Shown here: piece after piece, positions 30,011-37,083 of the stretch | Layout: each line of letters opens with the position of its first letter | Position numbering within the stretch: position 1 is the first letter of the stretch | Origin: JBEKTY01 sp049515555 | GTDB lineage: Bacteria; Planctomycetota; Planctomycetia; Pirellulales; Thermoguttaceae | Assembly (NCBI GenBank): GCA_049515555.1 | Contig: JBEKTY010000105.1 | Span: forward strand, 1 to 38,859 | Reading direction: 5' to 3' | Length of the DNA stretch: 38,859 nucleotides | Notes under the pieces: generated by a model | Database searches by the model: none | Seen by the model: only the letters and a program-made list of their open reading frames with translations | What the model was told of the DNA's origin: nothing | Position numbers and translations under genes: made by a program

Positions 30011-31192
30011 TTACTGCCTGGTGGGCAGTGGAACGCTCTTGACGATGTAGCGGGGGTTGATCACGGCGGCCGCCCCGCGCTCCGAAGCCTTGAAGCGAAT
30101 CACGACGTCCTGGTTGAAGTCGGCATCGCTGTTGGGCGGCGACTGGGTCACCGTGATCGGCCAGTTCTGCATGTAGGCGAAGGCCTTGCGGAAATCGCCG
30201 AGGAACCACCACTTCTTGGCGTCGCCGCTGGTCTGGCCCGAGGCGATGATCCGCCGATACGCCAAGCGGCTCTCGTAGAACTGGTAGGTCTTGCTGTAGG
30301 GATTGGCGTAGGTGGCGCGGACCTGGTCCTCTTCGGCGCCGTAGATCAGCTCGGTAGCGCTGAGGATGCGGGCCGCCGCGTGGCGGTAGGCCGGCATCAC
30401 CAGCAGCGTCGTGGCCTGGATCAGCACTGGCTCGCCGGTGTTGGGATCGAGGATGTCGGCGAAGAGTTGTTCGGCGGCGTCGAGGTTGGTCCAGTTGACC
30501 AGTTCCTGCTGGAGGACGTTGGTCCACGGGCCGCCGTCGGTGGGGCCGTAATAGGTGTTGTACTGCGTGCCCTTCCACTTGTAGTTGTTGTCGACGCCGA
30601 TGAGCAGGTCCAGCAGCCGCTTTTCCTTGTTCAGGCCGAGGATCTCGCCCACCTCGGCGGCGCGCTGCAGGACGAGGTGGGTGCGGTCGAAGAACACGGC
30701 TTCGCGGGTCACGGGCACGATGAATCCGCGCTTGGTGGTGGAGGGCGTTTCGATGTAGTCCTCGCCCAGTCCGACGCTGGGATAGGGCATGCCCGGCCGC
30801 ACTTCGGCCACGTCGTCGGCCAGCCGGCCGATGCCGGGGATCTTCTCGCCGTCCAGCCGCGTGGGGACCGCTTCCACCAACTGCGACAGGATGAACGCCT
30901 CCTGGGCGTAGGCGGCGAGGATCGTCGAGTAGATGATCTGGCCGGTGATGTTCGAGAAGGCCGTCACGTCCACGGCGTCGCCGGCCTCCAGCAGCCGCAC
31001 GCCGCCGGTGTTGCGGGGATCGAGCTGCTTGACCCACGCCGGCCCGACCGTCGCCTCGGCCAGCTCCCGAATGCTGAAGTCCTCGGCTTTCAGATGGCCC
31101 TCCTCCAGGGCCTCGCGGAGGCGCTCGGCGGTCGGCTCGGGCCCGCACAGCTCGTACATGCGTTTCAATTCACGATACTTGATCGCTCGCAC
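30011..31192 (-). CDS. Major capsid protein, HK97-like
   Basis: The GTG at 31192 is chosen because AAGGAG lies ~9 nt upstream and the product then begins VRAIKYRELKRMYELCG; the longer frame is repeat-derived. 393 residues. An N-terminal helical arm (ERLREALEEGHLKAEDF) precedes DVTAFSNITGQIIYSTILAAYAQEAFILSQL, typical of capsid N-arm/E-loop entries; EDYIETPSTTKRGFIVPVTREAVFFDRT is E-loop-like, and the C-terminal half (ANPYSKTYQFYESRLAYRRIIASGQ..WWFLGDFRKAFAYMQNWPITV) matches the P/A-domain pattern of phage capsids. It is preceded by capsid cement and protease genes, as expected. Confidence 0.8.
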   Translation of the reverse strand: MRAIKYRELKRMYELCGPEPTAERLREALEEGHLKAEDFSIRELAEATVGPAWVKQLDPRNTGGVRLLEAGDAVDVTAFSNITGQIIYSTILAAYAQEAFILSQLVEAVPTRLDGEKIPGIGRLADDVAEVRPGMPYPSVGLGEDYIETPSTTKRGFIVPVTREAVFFDRTHLVLQRAAEVGEILGLNKEKRLLDLLIGVDNNYKWKGTQYNTYYGPTDGGPWTNVLQQELVNWTNLDAAEQLFADILDPNTGEPVLIQATTLLVMPAYRHAAARILSATELIYGAEEDQVRATYANPYSKTYQFYESRLAYRRIIASGQTSGDAKKWWFLGDFRKAFAYMQNWPITVTQSPPNSDADFNQDVVIRFKASERGAAAVINPRYIVKSVPLPTRQ

Positions 31193-31214
31193 GGTTCGTT
31201 TCTCCTTGCTTGGA

Positions 31215-31288
31215 TAGTTGTCAGTTGTCGGTTGTCGGTTGTCAGCGTTCAGACTGAGAACTGAACACTGAACACTGGCTACTGAGCG
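31215..31288. repeat. GTTGTCG and ACTGAAC heptamer arrays
   Basis: GTTGTCA/GTTGTCG units (31215-31244) and ACTGAAC units (31254-31286), both period 7. The GTTGTCG unit is shared with the array at 22436, the only clear case of unit reuse at a distance apart from the GTTAGGA/GTTAGAA pair. Confidence 0.8.
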
Positions 31289-31302
31289 GCTACAGCCGCG
31301 CC

Positions 31303-31788
31303 CTAGCTGCCGCTGAAGCTGCTGCCTTCCACGCCGCCGGTCATGACGGTCGAGCGGATGTCGACCAGCACGCTGGTGGCCGGCGTGGGGGCCCGGCGGG
31401 CCACGCGACCCACCGCGCAACAACTGGCGGCCACCTTGGCCACCTGCTGATTCAGTAGCGCGCTACCGTTGGTAGTCGCGTCCGGACCGACCAGGTTGCC
31501 CAGCTCGAAGGCCGTGGCGGGGCAATCCATCTCGAACACTCCGGTGGTGGCGACGCGGATCGGCGCCGTGTCGCCGGCGCGGCTGCGCTGCATCGCCACG
31601 CCCAGGAACTGGAAGGCAAACGCCTCCTGGTTGGCCGCCTTGCCGCCCTGGTTGCTCAGGGCCGAGGCCGGCTGCGCATTGTCGACGCTCTGCCACAGCA
31701 GATCGCCGATCTCGATCACGGTTTCCGAATGCACGGCCGCCACCACCGGACTGGTATCGCCGTACCGCCAACGCATCTTGTCTGTCAT
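31303..31788 (-). CDS. Capsid cement (DUF2190-like) protein
   Basis: The 161-residue protein has IEIGDLLWQSVDNAQPASAL, FLGVAMQRSRAGDTAPIRVATTGVFEMDCPA and AFELGNLVGPDATTNGSALLNQQV, the layout of DUF2190 capsid cement: G-D-L-x-W near the start, a G.A.......I.V.T.G....D core, and G..VG later. It should sit on the capsid surface. AGGAAG precedes the ATG by 9 nt. It is just upstream of the major capsid gene. Confidence 0.65.
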   Translation of the reverse strand: MTDKMRWRYGDTSPVVAAVHSETVIEIGDLLWQSVDNAQPASALSNQGGKAANQEAFAFQFLGVAMQRSRAGDTAPIRVATTGVFEMDCPATAFELGNLVGPDATTNGSALLNQQVAKVAASCCAVGRVARRAPTPATSVLVDIRSTVMTGGVEGSSFSGS

Positions 31789-31809
31789 GGCTCGTTCTTC
31801 CTGCGAAAA

Positions 31810-31894
31810 AGGAGTTAGAAGTTAGAAGTTAGAAGTTAGAAGTTAGGAGTTAGGAGATCCGGCGGGGGGCACTGGCGCTTGCGCCGGTGCCACC
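31810..31894. repeat. GTTAGAA heptamer array and a GGCACTGGCGC palindrome
   Basis: Six GTTAGAA/GTTAGGA units (31811-31857), then GGGGCACTGGCGC-TT-GCGCCGGTGCCACCCC, a near-perfect hairpin (about 31866-31894). It fills the gap before the protease/scaffold stop. Confidence 0.8.
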
Positions 31895-31900
31895 CCGCGA

Positions 31901-32842
31901 TTACGTAATGGCGGCGACGAACGCCCGGGCGTCGAGCCTGGCCGAGCCGTCGGCCAGGTGCTGATCCCGCGAGAGCGGCTTGGACCACGGCGACAGCGAG
32001 TCGCCGGCCAGCGCCCGGACCAGTGCCGCCCGCTCCTCGATCAAGGTCCGCAGGGCCTGCTCGTCGGGGGCCGCCAGCAGCGATTCGACGAACCGCCGGC
32101 TGGTGATGGACTTGGCCTGCGGATCGGAGCCCTCCGGGTCGGGCAGGTGATATTCCCGCAGCAGGGTGCGGACGAGCTGCCGTTTCTGGTGGGCCGTCTC
32201 GAGGGCCGCCAGGCGCTGCACTTCCGCCGCCAGCCGCCGCAGCTCGGCCTCTGGCCCCGCGGTCAGGGCCTCGACCAGCTCGGGATAGTCGCGCCGCAGG
32301 GCCTCGACGCTGGCGGGGGGCTGCCGCGCGCCCGGCGCCGGCGGCGACTGCCAGCCGCCACGCGACTCGAACAGACCGCGCGTCGTGGCCGGGTCGGCCA
32401 CCAGGTCCACGCTCTGCACGCGGGTGATGGCCTCGACCTCGACCCGCTCGCCGCGGCGGACCGTTCGCGCCTCGACGTTGTGCGAAAAGCCCACGTTCTC
32501 CGGCGCGTGCTCCGCGTCCCATGCAAGCTGCTCCGCAAGCTGATGCTTGGGATTGAAGTGCAAGTCGGCGAACAGCCCGTCGGGCCGGGCCGTCACGCCG
32601 CGGATCGTGCCGATGCGGTCCTGGTAGTCGCGGGGCATGCCCGGACTGCCCTTGGGGTGATTCACGTTCACCTTGGCGTCCTCGTACAGCGCGGCGGCCT
32701 GGGCCAGCGCGTCGGGCAGATAGGTGCGGCCGTTGCGCGACTCCAGACCCAGAATCTTCACGCCCCGGATCACCCCCGCCTGGCGGTCGGTCCGCAACGC
32801 CAGCCCGCGCCAATCGCAGAATTCCTGCAACATTTCGGTCAT
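31901..32842 (-). CDS. Prohead protease/scaffold-like protein
   Basis: ATG at 32842 with AAAGGAAA 6 nt upstream; the longer frame is repeat-derived. The 313 residues start with a protease-like domain: RGVKILGLESRNGRTYLPDAL, NVNHPKGSPGMPRDYQDRIGTIRGV (candidate catalytic His), ENVGFSHNVEARTVRRG (candidate Ser) and RVQSVDLVADPATTRGLF, an ending common to phage capsid proteases. A helical C-terminal half (EALRRDYPELVEALTAGPEAELRRLAAEVQRL) is scaffold-like. It processes and shapes the procapsid, by inference. Placed before cement and capsid genes. Confidence 0.75.
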   Translation of the reverse strand: MTEMLQEFCDWRGLALRTDRQAGVIRGVKILGLESRNGRTYLPDALAQAAALYEDAKVNVNHPKGSPGMPRDYQDRIGTIRGVTARPDGLFADLHFNPKHQLAEQLAWDAEHAPENVGFSHNVEARTVRRGERVEVEAITRVQSVDLVADPATTRGLFESRGGWQSPPAPGARQPPASVEALRRDYPELVEALTAGPEAELRRLAAEVQRLAALETAHQKRQLVRTLLREYHLPDPEGSDPQAKSITSRRFVESLLAAPDEQALRTLIEERAALVRALAGDSLSPWSKPLSRDQHLADGSARLDARAFVAAIT

Positions 32843-32858
32843 CTGGTTTCCTTTCTGC

Positions 32859-32902
32859 GGGGACTGTCCCAATTTTCGTCCGACGAAAATGGGACTGTAC
32901 CC
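32859..32902. repeat. GGGACTGTCCC-type palindromic repeat, copy 2
   Basis: GGGGACTGTCCC, AATTTTCGTC-C-GACGAAAAT, GGGACTGTACCC. Same family as 17009-17053, between the protease gene and the 60-aa gene. Confidence 0.8.
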
Positions 32903-32939
32903 TTTGACGGTAGCGGTTTGTTCAATTGAGCTGCTTCGC

Positions 32940-33122
32940 CTATTTTTCAAGGCGGTCCACCATGCACCGGATCTGCTGAATGGTCCCGTCCTGAAGCGTG
33001 AGCCGCACGGCGGCGGTGCCGAAGAACCCGCGCCGCAGGACCTGCTCCAGGAGCTCCGACAGGGCGGCCTTTAGCTGGACCATCTTCTTCGCATTCGCCT
33101 GAGTGGTGCTGTGCGTCGTCAT
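32940..33122 (-). CDS. Small DUF2292-like protein (60 aa)
   Basis: The product MTTHSTTQANAKKMVQLKAALSELLEQVLRRGFFGTAAVRLTLQDGTIQQI... has an N-terminal helix and a C-terminal beta part, resembling DUF2292 (L..L..G..G...L...DG.I..I......). The ATG at 33122 is preferred because the strong promoter just upstream would place the transcript start at this very ATG, making a leaderless mRNA; the in-frame ATG at 33134 lies inside the -10 box. A stand-alone regulator or morphogenesis helper is possible. Confidence 0.6.
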   Translation of the reverse strand: MTTHSTTQANAKKMVQLKAALSELLEQVLRRGFFGTAAVRLTLQDGTIQQIRCMVDRLEK

Positions 33123-33129
33123 GGGCACA

Positions 33130-33158
33130 AACATAGCATATTAGTGTACAAATGTCAA
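33130..33158 (-). promoter_or_regulatory. Sigma-70-type promoter with TTAGTGTACA operator-like site
   Basis: TTGACA (33153-33158), 17-nt spacer, TATGTT (33130-33135), then 7 nt to the ATG at 33122. The spacer contains TGTACACTAA, the inverse of the motif at 16155-16164. This is the best promoter in the window and would drive the protease-capsid-tail genes downstream. Confidence 0.7.
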
Positions 33159-33336
33159 TAGCAGTTCCTGTAAGATTTGTGCAGCCGCGTTGTGCATCGG
33201 GTCCGGGGCGGTCTGCCGCCTTCGGAACGAAGCGCGGCCGCTACTGTCGGACAAACGTGGCAACGGGCCGTATCGAGAGGGGACGGTTCGCGCCGGCGGC
33301 GGAGTTCCAGGCCCGAGGACCGCAGAATCAATAAGT

Positions 33337-33391
33337 GTACTCATCTCGCTCCGCGAGATGGGCTTTCATCTCGCTCCAGCGAGATGAGTAC
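33337..33391. repeat. GTACTCATCTCGC palindromic repeat
   Basis: GTACTCATCTCGCT..GCGAGATG and CATCTCGCT..GCGAGATGAGTAC form a 55-nt cruciform-capable unit, similar in design to 17615-17698. The surrounding 33135-33529 region holds no intact gene. Confidence 0.75.
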
Positions 33392-33529
33392 GGTGGCGAA
33401 CACGACAATAATTGATTCGCCGGTCCTTGGCTGCTTGAGGTGCGGCGACAATCGGGCCCCGAGGGCTGGCTACGCCCGGCCGTTACATCCGTCTTGCGCC
33501 AGCGTTCGGCCCTTGCCGACGCTGTGCCA

Positions 33530-33823
33530 TAACACTCGTCATTGAGATGCCTGACCATTTCCGGCCAGGCGTCTTCCGCGTGCTCGATAAGCGCGTGGAA
33601 CGCGCGCGGCTCTGGCGTACTCGGCCGAATCGTAGTTCTTAGGGAAAACCGCCCGCTCGCGGGAGTCGAAAAGAGGTGCGGGATTGCGATTCGCCAACGC
33701 CTCGACCATGGCGCGGGCATCCGGCGCCGCCGGCTTCTGCTTGTCACCGGGTGGGCCCGCCAGCGCGGCGGCGGCGGCGCAAAAAGCCGCGGCGCATGCC
33801 AACAGGTTCGCTTTGGGGCTCAT
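33530..33823 (-). pseudogene. Truncated, frameshifted copy of the downstream-of-portal secreted protein
   Basis: The frame opens with MSPKANLLACAAAFCAAAAALAGPPGDKQ and runs in near-identity with the neighbouring 270-aa protein (ARAMVEAL.NRNP, VFPK.YDS.EY.RAAR). At a CG run (33601-33607) two bases appear lost; the homologous sequence continues in another frame as RAFHALIEHAEDAWPEMVRHLND, then homology stops near 33530. The ATG overlaps the stop of the intact gene as ATGA. A decayed tandem duplicate. Confidence 0.75.
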
Positions 33824-34632
33824 TTGCTCGGGTTGCCCACGCAAATCGAGACCGACTCGCCGAAGCCTTTGAATCGGAAGGCCTGCTTCGAGGTCTTGAG
33901 ACGTTCAATTTCGGACTTGATCCCCGCGATCCATTCGAGCCGCTCCGACTTTGATACTCGTTCAAACCCGCCTTTTTCCACCTCCGCGACCGCCCATTGG
34001 CAGACTTCGATCTGCAGCTCGTACAGTCGCTTTGTGCTTCGCGCATCGCACCACGCCTTGAGAATGTCTTTGCCGATCATTGAACCTCTTTTGTCGGGCA
34101 GGAACTTCTCTAGCCGATAATACGACTTTTTATCCGTATGGACATGCTGGAGGTAACTTCCTGTCAGCGCCCCGACGACGATCTCCCGGCAAACGTCCCC
34201 CACGGTCCAATTGTGCGCGTAACCAGACGACGAATCGATGTCGTGGCTGATTGTGATACTGTAACGGTCGTCATTGAGATGCCCGACGATCTCGGGCCAG
34301 GCGTCTTCCGCGTGGTCGATAAGTACGTAGAATGCTCGCGCCGCCCTGACGTACTCCGACGAATCGTAGCGTTTAGGGAAAACCGCCTGGTGGTCGGCGT
34401 CGATACCGGGTACGGGGTTTCGATTCCCCAACGCCTCTACCATTGCCCGGGCATCCGGCGGGGCGGGCTGCTTCTGCTTGTCGCCGGGTGGCCCCGCTAG
34501 CGCGGCGGCGCAAAAAGTCGCGGCGCAGGCCAGCAAAGCCGCTTTCGGAACGGCGCGAGGGCGCCGCGCAGGCCGAGGGGAATCGGTCCTTCCGCGTTTG
34601 CACGAATCGTAGAACCACATTTCGCACCCCAT
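33820..34632 (-). CDS. Signal-peptide protein paired with the portal fusion, possible immunity protein
   Basis: The 270-residue protein has a basic stretch, then a hydrophobic signal-like segment (AALLACAATFCAAALAGPPG at about 31-50). A soluble part follows with YVRAARAFYVLIDHAEDAWPEIVGHLNDDRYS, then TVGDVCREIVVGALTGSYLQHVHTDKKSYYRLEKFLP and a helical end (IAGIKSEIERLKTSKQAFRFKGFGESVSICVG). I do not recognise a family. The gene begins 5 nt (ATG 34632) or 17 nt (ATG 34620, with GGGG upstream) after the portal fusion stop, and a decayed duplicate follows. Location and duplication fit an immunity gene; a periplasmic accessory is the alternative. Confidence 0.7.
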   Translation of the reverse strand: MGCEMWFYDSCKRGRTDSPRPARRPRAVPKAALLACAATFCAAALAGPPGDKQKQPAPPDARAMVEALGNRNPVPGIDADHQAVFPKRYDSSEYVRAARAFYVLIDHAEDAWPEIVGHLNDDRYSITISHDIDSSSGYAHNWTVGDVCREIVVGALTGSYLQHVHTDKKSYYRLEKFLPDKRGSMIGKDILKAWCDARSTKRLYELQIEVCQWAVAEVEKGGFERVSKSERLEWIAGIKSEIERLKTSKQAFRFKGFGESVSICVGNPSK

Positions 34633-34637
34633 TTTCG

Positions 34638-36887
34638 CTAGTAAGAGCGTGGTTTCGGGCTGTAGCGTGACTTGAACTTGTAGTTCTCGATGTTCGGGTC
34701 CTGCCGCTCCGGGTCCGAATAACCATGGACATCCCTCTTCAACTGGTGCTCGTCGGCAATTCTGCCGCCGTCCATGTGAACGTACTGCTGAACGCCGCTG
34801 TCATCCTTGCCTGCGTAAATCACATTCGACCCCTCGTAGCCATCCTTGTCAACCCCTTTCCTGTGCATGTGGTTCTGCATCCAAACGCGATCCCCCGGGG
34901 CGAAGGTGTTGGGGGCAATGCCGTGCGAGTTGCCGTTGTAGGTCTGGTAGTCACTGTTCCGCCCGCTCGGGTACAGGTCCGGCAAGGTCTTGCCGGCGAC
35001 GTCCTTTTCAAACTCGGCCGTTTTTCCCTCTTTCTTCGCCTGTTGCGCCTGCGCCTCCAGCATAAGCGATCGGGCCGCCGGTGTACATGCGGTTTCACTT
35101 CCGATACCGCTTATCCCGTACACGCGATCGTGGATTCCCTCGGTGGCCTGGCCCGGCTTGATGTGGAACGTATCTTTCGGCTTGCCGTTGACAATAGTTG
35201 TGCGCTTCTCGAAATAGGCCGGGTTCGGTTCCTTCTTTGTGTTGAACTTCATTTTATGGCCGAGGGCCGCCTTGACCAACTCGTACCGCAGATCGCGCTC
35301 CTTTTTGGAAATCTTACCCGCCGCGACCATCGCGTCAAGCTCGGCGGCCGCCCGCGCCAACTGGCCCCTTCGGCCGGCGTTCAGGTATGGCGCGTCGTCG
35401 GGGCTAACGGTATGACCGCCTTGGCCGGCAGCGCCGCCGCCCGTGGTCCATCGGCCTCGCTCGTCTCTCGGTTCGTCCGGGTTGAAGTTGGCCTCCCGGA
35501 GCCCCGCGTGCTGGGCGATCAACTGCTGCTCGCGATCGGGCTCCAGGCCGTGGCGCATGGCCATGGTCTGCCGCGACATGGCCCCGTTGCGGACCAGGAT
35601 CTGGTCGGCCTGGGCCTCTTGCAGCCGGTCGCGAACGGCCAGCGTGGGGGCCACGGCCTGGATGTCGACGGCAGCGAGGGCCTGGTGCGGCAGGCGGCCG
35701 GTTTCCACGGCGTGCGCCAGCACCCGCCCGAGCAACTGCAAGTCGTCCTCGATCGTCTCGTTCTGCAGCCGCTCGAACATCTTGACGGCCGGCCCTTCGG
35801 CCACCATCGTCGAGGCGTAGTTGGCGTTGCTGGCGTCGCTGGAGAGCATGAACTCGGGCATGACCAGGCGGCTGGCGATGGCCCGCAGCTCGGCCTGCAG
35901 CACGGTTACGTAGCGGGCGGCGTCCAGGCCGGCGGCGGGGAATTCGTAGTCCGTGCCCGCCGCCGTGTCGAGGATCGTGCCCGGGGCGTAGCGGTGCAGG
36001 TAGGCGGTCCGCCCGGTGGTCTGGTTGGTGAGGTTGAAATCGGCCTGGTCGCGGACGAACTGATCAAGGGCCGCGCCGCTGGCCGCCTGGTGCTTGCGGA
36101 TCAAGGCGATAGAGGACTGGATCTGCGCCACGGCGCTCATGTTGCGGAGGAGCTTGTCGGCCCGCCGCAGGTTCTTGCGAACGGGGTAGAACAGGGGCAG
36201 GCCCCGCCGCACGTTGCCGTCGACGTTGGCCTTGCGATGCTGGATTTCGCGCTCCCCGACGAGCCGGCCGTCGATCCAGTATCCGAGCACGGTTTCCACG
36301 TCACCGGGCTGGGTCTGGATGCCCATGGCCGCGGCCGGGTCGCCGGCGTGCTGCGGCGGCGTGGCCACTTGCCCCGGCTCGACGAAGCGGATTTGCGTGC
36401 TCCCGTCGGAGGCGGCGAACAATCGCAGGAAGCATTCCCCGTCGCGGTCCTTGCGGCGGACGATCTCCTGCTGACGCTTGTGCCAATGATTGGCCTGGAC
36501 GAACTCGTCCAGCAGGTCCTGCACCTGGCCCACCAGTCCTTGCGCGGCGGGGTTGGGCCGGGTGCTGAAGGCCCGGTACGAGTGCCCGCTGCCCACGATG
36601 TACGAAATCCGGTTCTCGTGGCCGTTGATGGCGAATTCGTTGGTCACGGCGAGGATCCGGCACTGGGTGCGGATTTCCGCCAGTTGTTGCTCGTTGACAA
36701 TGATGCCGGCGCTGCCGTACCACAGTCCGCTTTGGCCGACGAGGTTCCAGCGCGTGCCGTCGACGTCGTAGAAGGCGTCTTCGGGATCGACGAAGCTGCC
36801 GCACAACTCCTCGAAGGCCTCGGTCAGGCGGCGCTGCAGCCGGGTGAGGTGTGAAGCACTGGGCGGAGCCGAATCGTTGGGGCTCAT
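34638..36887 (-). CDS. Phage portal protein fused to a transglutaminase-like C-terminal domain
   Basis: ATG at 36887 (AAGGA 9 nt upstream) is used; the longer frame is repeat-derived. Residues ~1-465 are a portal: FAINGHENRISYIVG, KDRDGECFLRLF, GLPLFYPVRKNLRRADKLLRNMSAV, LRAIASRLVMPEFMLSSDAS. Residues 475-481 are DERGRWT, a linker common in phage head proteins with variable tips. The last ~215 residues resemble Bacillus Tgl-type protein-glutamine transglutaminases: GSETACTPAARSL (candidate Cys601), FAPGDRVWMQN, GYEGSNVIYAG and QYVHMDGG (candidate His704), parallel to FECATA, GDxxYFKN, WRGENVILLG and YFAHG. The usual Glu before NVI is shifted by two residues. Coding DNA for this tip is visibly lower in GC than the portal part, indicating a swapped-in domain. 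Confidence 0.75.
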   Translation of the reverse strand: MSPNDSAPPSASHLTRLQRRLTEAFEELCGSFVDPEDAFYDVDGTRWNLVGQSGLWYGSAGIIVNEQQLAEIRTQCRILAVTNEFAINGHENRISYIVGSGHSYRAFSTRPNPAAQGLVGQVQDLLDEFVQANHWHKRQQEIVRRKDRDGECFLRLFAASDGSTQIRFVEPGQVATPPQHAGDPAAAMGIQTQPGDVETVLGYWIDGRLVGEREIQHRKANVDGNVRRGLPLFYPVRKNLRRADKLLRNMSAVAQIQSSIALIRKHQAASGAALDQFVRDQADFNLTNQTTGRTAYLHRYAPGTILDTAAGTDYEFPAAGLDAARYVTVLQAELRAIASRLVMPEFMLSSDASNANYASTMVAEGPAVKMFERLQNETIEDDLQLLGRVLAHAVETGRLPHQALAAVDIQAVAPTLAVRDRLQEAQADQILVRNGAMSRQTMAMRHGLEPDREQQLIAQHAGLREANFNPDEPRDERGRWTTGGGAAGQGGHTVSPDDAPYLNAGRRGQLARAAAELDAMVAAGKISKKERDLRYELVKAALGHKMKFNTKKEPNPAYFEKRTTIVNGKPKDTFHIKPGQATEGIHDRVYGISGIGSETACTPAARSLMLEAQAQQAKKEGKTAEFEKDVAGKTLPDLYPSGRNSDYQTYNGNSHGIAPNTFAPGDRVWMQNHMHRKGVDKDGYEGSNVIYAGKDDSGVQQYVHMDGGRIADEHQLKRDVHGYSDPERQDPNIENYKFKSRYSPKPRSY

Positions 36888-36925
36888 GATTAAGGTTCCT
36901 TGGGGTTGAAGTATCTGACAAACTC

Positions 36926-37042
36926 GTCCCCTCTCCCTTTGGGAGAGGGGCAGGGGTGAGGGCCTGGAAAAGCGCGTTAGCCAGGCAACAGTTTCTTCGC
37001 CAATCGCCCTCACCCTAACCCTCTCCCGGAGGGAGAGGGGAC
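36926..37042. repeat. Paired CTCTCCC palindromes, copies 6 and 7
   Basis: Two facing copies (36926-36963 and 37006-37042) around ~42 nt, between TerL and portal genes; same ~120-bp design as 19466-19588. Confidence 0.8.
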
Positions 37043-37083
37043 GAACTTGCCAAAGTCGCGTCAGGTTTCTATTCCACGGGTTT

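Noticed and set aside
34725..36854. 709-residue plus-strand open frame opposite the portal
   Set aside because: It is the antisense shadow of a clear portal gene in GC-rich DNA, rich in Val/Gly/His/Arg with no domain and no ribosome site.
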